Positions 1-9,188 are shown, counted from the first letter of the stretch. The stretch is DNA of 64,000 bases from Pedobacter panaciterrae (GCF_013204795.1 NZ_JABMKW010000012.1:1-64000); one strand, 5' to 3'. The notes: generated by a model from the letters alone, not told the origin. A program made the numbers and translations.

Positions 1-311
1 CAGCAGGTTAAAATCAGGTTAATTCTTTATCTTAAAATACCACAAAAGGTAAAACAAGGCCGGCAAAAACGACTCCTCACATTATATATATACTATATGC
101 GTAATCACATCAAATTCTACACTATATATAGTATACATAACATTAGGTATAATACCCCATCGCCTGATACCTTACATCAAAAAGCCTTACAAACGAAAAA
201 ATGTCGTTCAGAGTCATTGGAAGGTCGTTAAAAAAATACACCTCAACTATTAAAGTGCAAATGAGAAACACCAAAAGCAGACAAGAAAGCAAAAAAAGCC
301 TGTACAAAAGA

Positions 312-350
312 AAACGGAGTCTCGCTTCTTTCGATTTGAGTACTCCGTTT
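312..350 (-). terminator. Terminator-like hairpin in the left intergenic region
   Basis: AAACGGAGT at 312-320 is the exact reverse complement of ACTCCGTTT at 342-350, with a 21-nt loop. Read on the minus strand the stem is followed by TCTTTT, and on the plus strand by CCACTTTTTT, so it could stop transcripts from either side. A minus-strand transcript would come from the possible decayed gene at about 350-560. The loop is long for an intrinsic terminator. Confidence 0.35.
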
Positions 351-735
351 CCACTTTTTTATCGCCGTAGCCATAAAAAAGCATCAATTCTTCTTTTACT
401 TTACCATTTCGTAGTATTCTTAGTTCTCACGAACTTTGAAACCCGTCTAAGTTATCTCTTTATAAATCATCCCGTAGGCTTCATCATCTGAGATACGTCC
501 GTCCTGACACAGTCTACATACCTTTGCGCTGGGGCTCCGGTAATCTTAAATCTCGTGTTCTCTGTCTCCTTTGAACTTCGAGTTTTTATTTACTGATCAT
601 CGAAATTACCAGAATCTTTTTGCCCTTAAGCTAAGTGTTCTTTTTGGAATTTCTTCAGACTGTCAAAGTACTTCGTAATTGATAGATCTAATTTACACAC
701 TTAAACCATTGAAAACAAGGAAAATCCGATTTATT

Positions 736-789
736 TTTCTAACAATTCACTAACAGCTTACCAACAGGTTTTCAACATAGTTATGAACA
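736..789 (+). repeat. Phased array of DnaA-box-like 9-mers
   Basis: Five 9-mers ending in AACA start at 736, 747, 758, 769 and 781 (TTTCTAACA, TCACTAACA, TTACCAACA, TTTTCAACA, TTATGAACA). The spacing is 11, 11, 11 and 12 bp, about one helical turn. The last resembles the DnaA box TTATNCACA with one mismatch. The periodicity is seen directly; a role in DnaA or other protein binding is inference. Confidence 0.35.
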
Positions 790-927
790 GCACAAAATCG
801 AAAAAGAACTGTAATACAACAACTTACAAAAACAAAGCACCAAAAGATGTTCATATCCTTAATTTAAGCCCAGCTTTACTTTTCAAATCAATTTGGAATC
901 ATGATATTTATTAAATAAAATTAAAGC

Positions 928-2568
928 ATGAATTTGTTACGCCCCTTCCCTATTGTAGCCTTTTTGCTTTTTGGTCTGCTATCTTTAAATAGCTGCAACC
1001 AATCTGAAAAGAAGGCAACAAAAATCACAAAAGACTCATTAAAAAGACGTTCCATTAAAGACTGGAACAAAACCATCCCTGGAAACTTTAATTCTGAACA
1101 GGAGCTTTTTTTTGACACCCTTCAAATTGAGTCATTTATTGCTGCACATCCACTACTCAAAGAATACGCTGCATCAATCCAAAAATTCTACAACAACAGG
1201 CACTTTGCTTTTGCATGGTATAACAAAAATGGGTTAATAGAACAGGCAGGCAACCTTACCGATCGGGTTAAAAATCTTAAAGATGAAGGAATCAATAAGG
1301 ATATCCCATATAGAGCAGCATTGGATTCTATGATCTACGCCAAGCCCAGTAAAAAACCAGATATCAAACTAGAATTGATGCTTACTGCCCAATATTTTGT
1401 TTTTGCCAAATTAGCATGGGAAGGCATGGATGCCTCTATTAGCAAATCTTCTGAATGGTTTCTTCCACGTAAAAAGATCGCATACGATGCTTATCTGGAT
1501 AGTATGATTAAAAGCCCAGCCAAATTTGCAGGTACAACAGTGGCTCCCGTTTACAGACAATATGATCTTTTGAAGAACTTCCTTATTAAATATCGCGAGC
1601 TTGATCAAAAAGATCCATGGAAACCGATAGTGGCCGATAAAAAATCTTATAAACCTGGAGATTCCTCAGAGGTGATTGCTCAAATAAAAACACGCTTATT
1701 CAAGTTGGAGGATTTTAAAGGTGATACTACCGATACTCATTACAACGATGAATTTCTTTTAGCCGTAAAACAGTTTCAGGAAAGAAGTGGCATGACCTCA
1801 GATGGTGCCATCGGGCCAGGCACATTAACAGAACTCAATACACCGTTAAAAAAGAGAATCAGACAGCTTTTAGTAAATATGGAGCGTAGCCGATGGTTGC
1901 CGGTACAAATTGACTCCAATTACCTTGGTGTAAACATCCCTGAATTTAAACTGCATGTTTACCATGCAGACAGCTTATTATGGAGTGGAAATGTTGTAGT
2001 AGGCCAATCTATACACAAAACAGTTATTTTTTCGGGTGATATGAAATATGTAGTATTCAGCCCTTATTGGAATGTCCCTACCAGTATTGTTCGTAATGAA
2101 GTTCTGCCCAATATGCGACGCAACAAAAACTACATTAAAAACCATCAGATGGAAATAACGGGTTATAGTGGCGGTTTGCCTGTAGTCAGACAAAAACCCG
2201 GACCTAAAAACTCCTTAGGACTTGTAAAGTTTCTGTTCCCAAACAGTTACGATATCTACCTGCACGACACTCCTTCAAAGTCGCTGTTCGGAGAGTCGTC
2301 CAGAGCGTTTAGTCATGGTTGTATCCGTGTAGAAGATCCTGCAAAACTTGCAGCATTCCTACTTAAAAACAGCAAGGGCTGGGATGCAGCTAAAATAAAA
2401 ACGGCTATGAATTCAGGGAAAGAGCAATACGTTACACTAAAAAATAAAGTTCCCGTTTATATAGCCTATTTCACAGCTTTTATTGACCGAAATAACCGGT
2501 TAAATTTCCGTAAAGATATTTACAGCAGAGATGAACCTTTGGCAAGTATGCTACTTAAAGAAGAATAA
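928..2568 (+). CDS. L,D-transpeptidase, YcbB/LdtD type, lipoprotein
   Basis: Probable murein L,D-transpeptidase that forms 3-3 cross-links in peptidoglycan, acting in the periplasm. Residues 1-22 form a lipoprotein signal ending in LSLNS before Cys23. A scaffold domain follows, then a peptidoglycan-binding-like helical domain at about 245-305 (with SDGAIGPGTLTELN) and a YkuD catalytic domain at about 325-490. The catalytic signature SHGCIRVEDP puts the nucleophile at Cys465 and the motif His at 463. The WNVPTSIVRNEVLP stretch is typical of the YcbB branch rather than short YkuD enzymes, and 546 aa fits that branch. It is a single gene with a strong terminator 80 bp downstream. Family assignment is secure; the precise cross-linking activity is inferred. 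Confidence 0.93.
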   Translation: MNLLRPFPIVAFLLFGLLSLNSCNQSEKKATKITKDSLKRRSIKDWNKTIPGNFNSEQELFFDTLQIESFIAAHPLLKEYAASIQKFYNNRHFAFAWYNKNGLIEQAGNLTDRVKNLKDEGINKDIPYRAALDSMIYAKPSKKPDIKLELMLTAQYFVFAKLAWEGMDASISKSSEWFLPRKKIAYDAYLDSMIKSPAKFAGTTVAPVYRQYDLLKNFLIKYRELDQKDPWKPIVADKKSYKPGDSSEVIAQIKTRLFKLEDFKGDTTDTHYNDEFLLAVKQFQERSGMTSDGAIGPGTLTELNTPLKKRIRQLLVNMERSRWLPVQIDSNYLGVNIPEFKLHVYHADSLLWSGNVVVGQSIHKTVIFSGDMKYVVFSPYWNVPTSIVRNEVLPNMRRNKNYIKNHQMEITGYSGGLPVVRQKPGPKNSLGLVKFLFPNSYDIYLHDTPSKSLFGESSRAFSHGCIRVEDPAKLAAFLLKNSKGWDAAKIKTAMNSGKEQYVTLKNKVPVYIAYFTAFIDRNNRLNFRKDIYSRDEPLASMLLKEE

Positions 2569-2651
2569 TTTTCATTTTTTCTTAATCCTACTGTAGCGAT
2601 TTATCAACTAGCCTCGTTTAGTGGTTTGAGAGCGTTAATTTAGATTCAGGG

Positions 2652-2682
2652 TCGGCTCAATATGAGCCGGCTCTGTTTTTTA
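2652..2682 (+). terminator. Intrinsic terminator after the L,D-transpeptidase gene
   Basis: CGGCTCA (2653-2659) pairs with TGAGCCG (2663-2669) around a 3-nt loop, followed by GCTCTGTTTTTT. It lies about 85 bp after the stop at 2568 and before the next gene. Confidence 0.75.
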
Positions 2683-2726
2683 CCATCAATGCTCTATTGT
2701 TAACTATAAACCCTAAACCAATTCTT

Positions 2727-3449
2727 ATGGCCACTAAATCCTTTACTAAAAGCGCTTACTCAAACTCATTTATAATCTGCATTGTAGCTATAATCATCTT
2801 GCTTTTAACCCTACTAATGCAATCTTGCAAAAACGATGATCCTGCACCTGATCCAGAACTTTCTCTGTTAAGTGTTACTAACGCCTCGCCAACATTAGCC
2901 ACTTATAATTTCTATCTGAACCAGAGTAAAGTAAATTCAGGTGCCCTTTCTTTTGGAGGCGTGGTATCTTATTTTCGCTTAAGTCCAGGCGACTATACGG
3001 GTAAACTTACAACCGAAAGCAGTACAGAAAGCTTGCTTTCAGAGAGTTTAAAGTTCGAAAACGGCAAAATCTATTCTTTATTCTTTATCGGCAAACAAGC
3101 AAGTCTTGATTATCTGCTTATTAACGATAACATTAAAGCTCCTGCCGCTGAAAAAGCATTTGTAAGATTTATTAATTTATCGCCTGATGCTTCTGCGCTT
3201 AATCTTGCATTTAAAGATAGCGTTGCAGTAGCTACCGACAAAGCATACAAAGCTGCAAGTGATTTTGTAGAGATTCCTGCTAAAATTTACACCTTCGAAA
3301 TTAAGGATAAAGCATCCGGTGCTGTAAAAAAAGAACTGAAAGACATCGATATCAAGAAAGGCAAAACTTATACCATCATATCAAGAGGCATGCTTACTCC
3401 ATCTGGAACAGAACATGCTTTTGACGGACAAGTCATTACAAATCAATAA
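2727..3449 (+). CDS. DUF4397 domain lipoprotein
   Basis: Cell-envelope lipoprotein of unknown function. The start is placed at ATG 2727; an in-frame TTG 30 bases upstream (2697) is possible but less likely. With this start the protein has 240 aa. It begins with a long hydrophobic segment (about residues 14-33) followed by Cys34 in the sequence LLMQSC, an imperfect lipobox because of the Gln. The rest matches DUF4397, a beta-rich domain that occurs in tandem in Bacteroidota surface proteins; the repeat core VRFINLSPDASALNL is at about residues 146-160. The gene converges on rpiB with only 3 bp between stops. No enzymatic motif is visible. Confidence 0.8.
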   Translation: MATKSFTKSAYSNSFIICIVAIIILLLTLLMQSCKNDDPAPDPELSLLSVTNASPTLATYNFYLNQSKVNSGALSFGGVVSYFRLSPGDYTGKLTTESSTESLLSESLKFENGKIYSLFFIGKQASLDYLLINDNIKAPAAEKAFVRFINLSPDASALNLAFKDSVAVATDKAYKAASDFVEIPAKIYTFEIKDKASGAVKKELKDIDIKKGKTYTIISRGMLTPSGTEHAFDGQVITNQ

Positions 3450-3452
3450 CCC

Positions 3453-3902
3453 CTACATCTCTCCTCTCTCAATGGCGGCTATTTTTTCTAATCGTTGAAC
3501 ATGTCGTTCTTCATTAGAAAAGATAGCCTTGAGAAACGCTCTAACAATATCTTTAGCTAACTCAATTCCAATAACACGTTCTCCAATACATAAAACATTC
3601 ACATCGTCGTGCTCAACAGACTGGTGTGCTGAATAGGTATCATGACATACACCAGCTCTTATACCCTTAAATTTATTTGCAGCTACACTAACTCCTACCG
3701 AACTGCCGCACACTAAAATTCCTCTATCGCCTTCTTTATTTAACAAAGCATGGGCTACATGCGCAGCATGATCGGGATAATCGCTGGGTGCACTTGTATG
3801 AGTACCCTTATCTATCACTTCATATCCCTCATCAAGCAACATTTTTACTAATATGGTTTTATATGCAAAACCTGCATGATCTGATCCAATTATAACTTTC
3901 AT
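3453..3902 (-). CDS. rpiB: Ribose-5-phosphate isomerase B
   Basis: Cytoplasmic sugar isomerase of the RpiB/LacAB family, interconverting ribose-5-phosphate and ribulose-5-phosphate in the pentose phosphate pathway. The 149-aa length matches the family. The N-terminal GSDHAGF (Asp8, His9) and the CGSSVGVSVAANK loop are present; Cys65 corresponds to the catalytic cysteine of RpiB. Ser67 stands where many RpiB have Thr, and HDDVNVLCIG carries the downstream His98. RpiB homologues can also act on allose-6-phosphate, which cannot be excluded. It starts 10 bp after the stop of the upstream dehydrogenase gene, so it is probably co-transcribed with it. Confidence 0.92.
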   Translation of the reverse strand: MKVIIGSDHAGFAYKTILVKMLLDEGYEVIDKGTHTSAPSDYPDHAAHVAHALLNKEGDRGILVCGSSVGVSVAANKFKGIRAGVCHDTYSAHQSVEHDDVNVLCIGERVIGIELAKDIVRAFLKAIFSNEERHVQRLEKIAAIERGEM

Positions 3903-3912
3903 AAATCTAATT

Positions 3913-6207
3913 TCAGTTTTTTGATTCTAATTCGGCAACTGTAAATGCTTTTTGTCTGCTTTTAAGTTTCTCACGAACACTCACTACGTCTTTAACATCA
4001 ATTTTACCTGCATTGTTTTGCCACGAGTTTCTAATAAAACTTAACAACTGAGCAATATCTTCATCAGAAATTTCATCGCTATGACCAATTCCAGGCATAT
4101 CACCAGCAATTTCTGGCGCTTCATATACGTGGCCATTAACATTTACCGGGCCGGTTAATCCAAATAAAACAATTGAAATTAAAGTGTTTTTATCGCCATT
4201 TACCCATTGCGACTTATTTAATGGTGGTGCTAAAGAGGCAATACCATTACCATCGTGCGAATGGCAAGTTTGACAGGTAGATAAGAACAGTGCCGATCCT
4301 TTTGGATATTCTTTGGCAAGCGCATCCGGATCACGGTTCTTTTTAGTGTTATTATAAGCGGTAATTACTTTCTGTAACTGTTTATTTATTTTCAAATTGG
4401 TATCGGGTTCAAACTTGGCTATTGTTTCTTTAAACGACTCTTCGCGATAAGCTAAATTGCTGATCACAGCATCAGAAACAAAACTGCTATTCGGATACTT
4501 TTTAGTCAGATTTACCAACATGTTATCAGCGGCTTGTTCATTAAATGGTTTAATATATTTTGATACAAATGCCACATAAGGAGCAGCCAATTCGTCGTTA
4601 CTATCAACTAATTCATCTAATGCTTTCACATAGCTAGCATAAGACGATGAGTTAATTACCGACGGCAGCACTGTTAACGCCTGCATACGGATTGGCCATT
4701 CTGTACTTTTCAATAAGGCCAGCACTTCATTTGTTTCTAATGCATTAAGCCCTTCCAACGTCCATAACGCATGAATCACCTGTAATGGATTTGTCGTTTG
4801 TTTTAAAACTGCTTTTAAATGAGGGATTGCTTGCTTGTATTTTCCATCTATCAGCGTTTGCTGAGCCATATCCCGTAAATAACCGTTAGTACTTCCCAAT
4901 AATGCTATCAATTTTTCAGGATCATTAGGAATGCTTGTAGCAACGGCCTTTTTACCTTTTGGAACAATTTTATAGATTCGGCCACATGCCAATGGCAATG
5001 TGAGGTTTCTCGCTTTAATCTGACCTGATAAATATGGCGTAACATAGGTTTTATGCTGAATAATGCCTCTATACATGTCTACAACATATAATGCCCCATC
5101 AGGGCCATTGTATAAGCTAACCGGTCTGAATCTTTCATCAACACTGGCCAGGAACTCCTTATCTTTATATGCCTGCTCCCCTTTTACTACATATCCGGTT
5201 TCTTTTAAAATATTCCTCTTAATTAAGTTAGCCGAGGGTTCTGCTACAAAAGCATTAAAATCATAAGCACTGCCAAACAGATCTCCCCGGTAAATCAACG
5301 GACCGCAAGCTGCTGTAAAGTTTCTTAATCTTAAGCTGTCATCTAATGTTCCTGGAGAATAACCTCTGTTTACGCCCGGGGTTGGTCTAATTGGATATAC
5401 ACGGTTGTTTGGTACTGTTCTTTCAGAAAAGCCATCCACTCCTCTTTGATTTTTATTTGAGGCACCAAAACCGGGACTAAAATAATCGCCCAACAAGTTC
5501 GTCGAATTATCATTATAGTATAACCTGCCATAATTATCCTGACTTACTCCCCACTGACCTCTAAAATGAGTATCCTCAATCAACCATTTATCGCCTTGTT
5601 TTCTATATCGTTTACTTGATTTTGCATTGTAAATCCAATTGTCAAGGGCTCTTAACAAGCCATTTGGCTGATGCTCCACATTACCATCTACCGCGTATTT
5701 ACTATCGACAAGCGTCCTTTTTACTGGCTTATCATTTTTAAGTTCATAGTACCATAAGTTTGGCGGTTCAGCCACCAGAATACCATCTTCAATTAAACAA
5801 ATTGCCCTTGGCAGCACCAATGAGTCGATTACTAGTTTACGCTCGTCTGCAACACCATCTTTATTTTTATCTTCCAGAATAATGATCTTACCCGATGGCT
5901 TATCTTCTCCGGTACCCAATGTATCAGGCATATATCCATTCATTTCTACTACCCACATACGCCCTTTCTGATCAAAGCTCATTGCCACAGGTGTTGTTAC
6001 TATTGGCTCGGCTGCAATAAGTTCTACCTCAAAACCATCTTCTATAACCATTTTACTTATGGATTCATCAGCAGGAACCACCGGTGATGTGTTAAAGTCG
6101 ATGGGTTTATCGGAAGTAGCTTTTGTTGTAGAAACCTTTTTATAACTCTGACATTGGTATAAAGAAAATACAATAAGGATTAAAAATGCGTATATGTAAA
6201 CTTTCAT
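3913..6207 (-). CDS. PVC-type membrane-bound dehydrogenase with HEAT repeats and cytochrome c
   Basis: Large lipoprotein (764 aa) with three parts. A signal peptide precedes Cys19 (FSLYQC). Next comes a beta-propeller domain at about 45-420, of the kind called PVC-type dehydrogenase or membrane-bound dehydrogenase domain, recognisable from MSFDQKGRMWVVEMNGY and GPDGALYVVDMYRG. Alpha-helical HEAT-like repeats follow at about 430-610. A C-terminal cytochrome c domain has CQTCH (Cys645, Cys648, His649) for covalent haem. The substrate is unknown; relatives are thought to oxidise sugars or alcohols and pass electrons to the haem. It probably faces the periplasm or the outer surface. It lies between pepD (25 bp upstream) and rpiB (10 bp downstream). 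A TACGTTTG element on the minus strand at 6216-6223 could give it its own near-leaderless transcript. Confidence 0.85.
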   Translation of the reverse strand: MKVYIYAFLILIVFSLYQCQSYKKVSTTKATSDKPIDFNTSPVVPADESISKMVIEDGFEVELIAAEPIVTTPVAMSFDQKGRMWVVEMNGYMPDTLGTGEDKPSGKIIILEDKNKDGVADERKLVIDSLVLPRAICLIEDGILVAEPPNLWYYELKNDKPVKRTLVDSKYAVDGNVEHQPNGLLRALDNWIYNAKSSKRYRKQGDKWLIEDTHFRGQWGVSQDNYGRLYYNDNSTNLLGDYFSPGFGASNKNQRGVDGFSERTVPNNRVYPIRPTPGVNRGYSPGTLDDSLRLRNFTAACGPLIYRGDLFGSAYDFNAFVAEPSANLIKRNILKETGYVVKGEQAYKDKEFLASVDERFRPVSLYNGPDGALYVVDMYRGIIQHKTYVTPYLSGQIKARNLTLPLACGRIYKIVPKGKKAVATSIPNDPEKLIALLGSTNGYLRDMAQQTLIDGKYKQAIPHLKAVLKQTTNPLQVIHALWTLEGLNALETNEVLALLKSTEWPIRMQALTVLPSVINSSSYASYVKALDELVDSNDELAAPYVAFVSKYIKPFNEQAADNMLVNLTKKYPNSSFVSDAVISNLAYREESFKETIAKFEPDTNLKINKQLQKVITAYNNTKKNRDPDALAKEYPKGSALFLSTCQTCHSHDGNGIASLAPPLNKSQWVNGDKNTLISIVLFGLTGPVNVNGHVYEAPEIAGDMPGIGHSDEISDEDIAQLLSFIRNSWQNNAGKIDVKDVVSVREKLKSRQKAFTVAELESKN

Positions 6208-6232
6208 AATAGGAACAAACGTAGAATAGTAT

Positions 6233-7693
6233 TTAGTTATTTTTAAGTGGAATTTGTTGAAGTACTTTTAGCAAATAGCCCCAGAATTTTTGTACTGAAG
6301 ATACCTGTACCTTTTCATCGGGCGAATGTGCACCATGAATTGTTGGTCCAAAGGAGATCATATCCATTCCCGGCAGGTGGCCACCCAAAATACCGCACTC
6401 TAAACCAGCGTGGCAGGCATTAACATTAGGTTCGGAATTAAAACTGGATCTATATAGATCAGCCATCAATTCTAAAATACTGGAATCGGGATTAGGTTTC
6501 CAACCCGGATAATCGCCACTGCGTGAAACATCGCATCCAATAATTTCCAGAGATGCACCAACGGCAATTGCAACATCTCGTTTAGTGCTTTCAACACTAC
6601 TGCGTTGCAATGATTGGGTCACAAACTCTCCGTTTCCAATAATCACTCTGGCCAGGTTAGAAGAGGCTTCCACCAGGTCAGCAATATCAGGGCTCATCCT
6701 AAAAACACCGTTTGGAAGAGAGTAAACTGCATTCACGATCTTGGTAAAATCTGCTTCGTCCATTGCAAACTTAGGCAATTGGGTTTCAACGGCAGAAATC
6801 AATAAAGAAGGTTCTATGGCATGAAATTCTGCCTCAACAATAGCTGTAAAACTTTTTATAAAGGAATTAAACTTTTCTTTTTGAGCAGGTGTTACCACAA
6901 CCACAGCTTTAGATTCTCTTGGAATGGCATTTCTTAGGCTTCCGCCATCTACCGAACTCAACTGAATACCAAGTTCCTTATTTGCCTCATAAAGTAACCG
7001 GTTCATCAATTTATTCGCGTTGGCCCTGCCTTTATGGATATCCATACCGGAGTGGCCGCCTAGTAAACCTTTTATAGAGATCTCAAAAGCAATGCTGCTG
7101 TCTGCAACCTGTTTTTGTTTATAAGTATATATCGTATTTGTATCTATACCGCCGGCACAGCCGATGGTAAGCTCATCATCTTCTTCTGTATCAAGGTTCA
7201 GCAAAATAGTTCCTGAGAGATTAGACGGATCAAGCTCCTTTGCCCCCGTCATCCCGGTTTCTTCATCTATTGTAAATAAAGCTTCAATAGAAGGATGAGC
7301 AATATCTGATGAAGCTAAAATGCTCATAATGGTGGCAACGCCAATACCGTTATCGGCGCCCAGGGTAGTACCCTTAGCTTTAACCCAATCGCCATCTACA
7401 TACATTTCTATCCCCTGAGTATCAAAATTAAAGATTGTATCGCCATTCTTTTGATGAACCATATCAAGATGCGACTGCAGAATTACAGTTTGTCTGCTTT
7501 CCATACCAGTGGTTGCCGGCTTCTTTATAATTACATTTCCAGTACGATCCTGAATTGTTTGTAGTCCAAGGTTTTTACCAAAGTCAACCATAAACTGTAT
7601 TACCCTTTGCTCCTTCTTTGATGCACGGGGTATTGCATTTAAACTGATAAAATTATTCCAAAGCGATGCTGGCTCTAAACTTTCAACTTTCAT
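6233..7693 (-). CDS. pepD: Aminoacyl-histidine dipeptidase (PepD, M20 family)
   Basis: Cytosolic metallo-dipeptidase of the M20/M25 family (carnosinase-type PepD). The 486-aa length is normal. Visible metal and catalytic residues are His75 and Asp77 in LQSHLDMVH, the bridging Asp114 in GADNGIGVA, and the Glu pair 144-145 in TIDEETGMTG. The C-terminal HAGLECGILGG and FGPTIHGAHSPDEKV are typical PepD stretches. No signal peptide is present. It is the first gene of a likely three-gene unit with the dehydrogenase lipoprotein and rpiB, preceded by a good Bacteroidota promoter at 7716-7744. Confidence 0.95.
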   Translation of the reverse strand: MKVESLEPASLWNNFISLNAIPRASKKEQRVIQFMVDFGKNLGLQTIQDRTGNVIIKKPATTGMESRQTVILQSHLDMVHQKNGDTIFNFDTQGIEMYVDGDWVKAKGTTLGADNGIGVATIMSILASSDIAHPSIEALFTIDEETGMTGAKELDPSNLSGTILLNLDTEEDDELTIGCAGGIDTNTIYTYKQKQVADSSIAFEISIKGLLGGHSGMDIHKGRANANKLMNRLLYEANKELGIQLSSVDGGSLRNAIPRESKAVVVVTPAQKEKFNSFIKSFTAIVEAEFHAIEPSLLISAVETQLPKFAMDEADFTKIVNAVYSLPNGVFRMSPDIADLVEASSNLARVIIGNGEFVTQSLQRSSVESTKRDVAIAVGASLEIIGCDVSRSGDYPGWKPNPDSSILELMADLYRSSFNSEPNVNACHAGLECGILGGHLPGMDMISFGPTIHGAHSPDEKVQVSSVQKFWGYLLKVLQQIPLKNN

Positions 7694-7715
7694 TCCTTGC
7701 TCATTTGTATGTAAA

Positions 7716-7744
7716 CAAACTTAGAGAAAAGTTTTTATATACAA
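7716..7744 (-). promoter_or_regulatory. Bacteroidota-type promoter of pepD
   Basis: On the minus strand TAAGTTTG (7723-7716) fits the TAnnTTTG -7 consensus, and TTG at 7744-7742 lies 18 bp upstream as the -33 element. The expected start point is about 15 nt before the pepD ATG at 7693. Confidence 0.6.
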
Positions 7745-7915
7745 TTAAGGCTAACCTTTTATCATCTTATTGTTGCACAAACCAGCCATTTGCAAGTACT
7801 TAGGGCAACAGTCCTTATCCACAGCCCAATGTTCTATTGTAAAAATTAGGTTTTAAATGACGATAATTATTATAAAGAATATGATATTAGCGCTTTCTTT
7901 TATTAAGAACATTCT

Positions 7916-8398
7916 ATGAAAAAAATAATATTCTCTTTAATCCTTTGTGCATTTTCTACAATTGCTTTTAGCCAGGCGCTTTTGCCGGGTAGTGTGTTGC
8001 CTACTGCGGTTTTCTATAAAACTGATGGCAATGCTTATTCTACAAGTCAGATAGCAAAAGGGAAAAAAGCTTTATTGATGTTCTTTGACGCTACTTGCGA
8101 ACACTGCCAAAGAACGGCTGCAAACATGTCTAAAAGAACTAAAGAGCTAAAGAACGTTAATATTTATATGATTACTCAGGATGAGCAACGTTCTATAGAT
8201 TACTTTTTTACCAATTATGGTAAGCCATTACAGGCACTAAAGAATGTTACGATACTACAAGATCGCGATCATGTGTTTATTCCCTTGTTTCACCCTAAAC
8301 AATATCCATCGCTATACCTTTACGACACAGCTAAAAAACTGACGTTTTATTCAAGCAATGAAAAGGATTTACCAAAATTCTTTGATCTGATGAAATAA
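7916..8398 (+). CDS. Secreted thioredoxin-like thiol-disulfide protein
   Basis: Periplasmic thioredoxin-fold protein (160 aa) of the TlpA/AhpC-like group. A signal peptide covers residues 1-19 (ending AFSQ). The redox motif is Cys61-Glu-His-Cys64 in FFDATCEHCQRTA, a CxxC arrangement like that of thiol-disulfide oxidoreductases. The start ATG is the first in frame. It is a single gene, divergent from pepD and convergent with the DUF3050 gene, whose stop is 1 bp away. Substrate proteins are unknown. Confidence 0.85.
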   Translation: MKKIIFSLILCAFSTIAFSQALLPGSVLPTAVFYKTDGNAYSTSQIAKGKKALLMFFDATCEHCQRTAANMSKRTKELKNVNIYMITQDEQRSIDYFFTNYGKPLQALKNVTILQDRDHVFIPLFHPKQYPSLYLYDTAKKLTFYSSNEKDLPKFFDLMK

Positions 8399-8399
8399 T

Positions 8400-9188
8400 T
8401 TATGCTGTTGTAGTGGCGAATACAATTTTGTTGTAAGCGCCATCCCATAGTTCAATCCGCTTTTTAAGCGATTCTATTGTAGCTTGTTCTGCGGCCTTCC
8501 AGTATTCATCGCTGTTACCGCATAGATCTGAAGTCATTTCTAGCGCAAGGTGACTATGATGATCTCCATCCACCTCGATGTGCCTATCCAGATAGTACTT
8601 AAATAAAGAGATCTGATCAGGGAATTTCTTGTTCAGGTCGTTTACTATAGTCAGGAACATATTAGGTATCAAATCTTCTCTGCCAAACGTAAACGTGCTT
8701 GCCTGCAAATGCGGCTGATTGCTGTTGATAATTTTAAAAGTAAAGTTCACAAAGCTTCGTGCCTCATCTGGAGTATCAGACAACTCATAAGCCTTATTCA
8801 AATCACCTGTTGTTTTCAATGCGTTTACAAACTGATCAATCTGATTGATATCTGCTCCGCATTGCTGCATTGCCTCAAGGTACATTTCAAAGTGACTTTT
8901 CCTTTCACCTTTACTATCCACATCAGATTCTTCTCCGGCAACGATCTCATTAATTAAATACCTGTTGTTTGCCGATCCAACCGGAAACCAGGGAATAGTG
9001 GTACAGGTAAGGTTAATTTGAAGCGATTTTAACAGCGACATGAAATCCCAAACTGCGTACACATGGTATTGCATAAAGATCCTCAGATCTTCAAGATCAT
9101 TGATAACTGAATAAACTTTATGATTGATTATCTGCTGCCTTAATGGCTCTATTTCGTTTTGGATTCTTTCCAGCGGTGCACTACTCAT
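8400..9188 (-). CDS. DUF3050 domain protein (haem-oxygenase-like fold)
   Basis: Cytoplasmic protein of 262 aa that matches DUF3050 along its whole length, with the conserved HVYAVWDFMSLLKSLQ near residues 42-57 and IPWFPVGSANNRYLINEIV after it. The family has an all-helical fold related to haem oxygenase/TenA-like proteins and many conserved His and Glu residues (for example EVDGDHHSHLA near residue 210). No reaction is established. It follows the siderophore-interacting reductase gene by 36 bp and also has a promoter-like element in that gap, so it may be transcribed alone or with its neighbour. An iron link is only suggested by position. Confidence 0.85.
   Translation of the reverse strand: MSSAPLERIQNEIEPLRQQIINHKVYSVINDLEDLRIFMQYHVYAVWDFMSLLKSLQINLTCTTIPWFPVGSANNRYLINEIVAGEESDVDSKGERKSHFEMYLEAMQQCGADINQIDQFVNALKTTGDLNKAYELSDTPDEARSFVNFTFKIINSNQPHLQASTFTFGREDLIPNMFLTIVNDLNKKFPDQISLFKYYLDRHIEVDGDHHSHLALEMTSDLCGNSDEYWKAAEQATIESLKKRIELWDGAYNKIVFATTTA

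Larger units (their letters stand above)
1..927. other. Long intergenic region without a convincing gene
   Basis: No reading frame here looks like a conserved protein. The 96-codon frame at 201-491 (+) has a lysine/serine/leucine-rich composition and no recognisable motif. The DNA is AT-rich. It contains an inverted repeat at 312-350, a TACCTTTG promoter-like -7 element at 519-526 (+), and a phased array of DnaA-box-like 9-mers at 736-789 (see findings). On the minus strand, between about 560 and 290, short frame-shifted stretches have a protein-like composition and could be a decayed gene. The left end may belong to a feature that continues outside the window. Confidence 0.6.

Noticed and set aside
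201..491. 96-codon open frame on the plus strand
   Set aside because: Composition is unlike the neighbouring proteins, no motif is visible, and it runs antisense to the possible decayed gene and the 312-350 hairpin.
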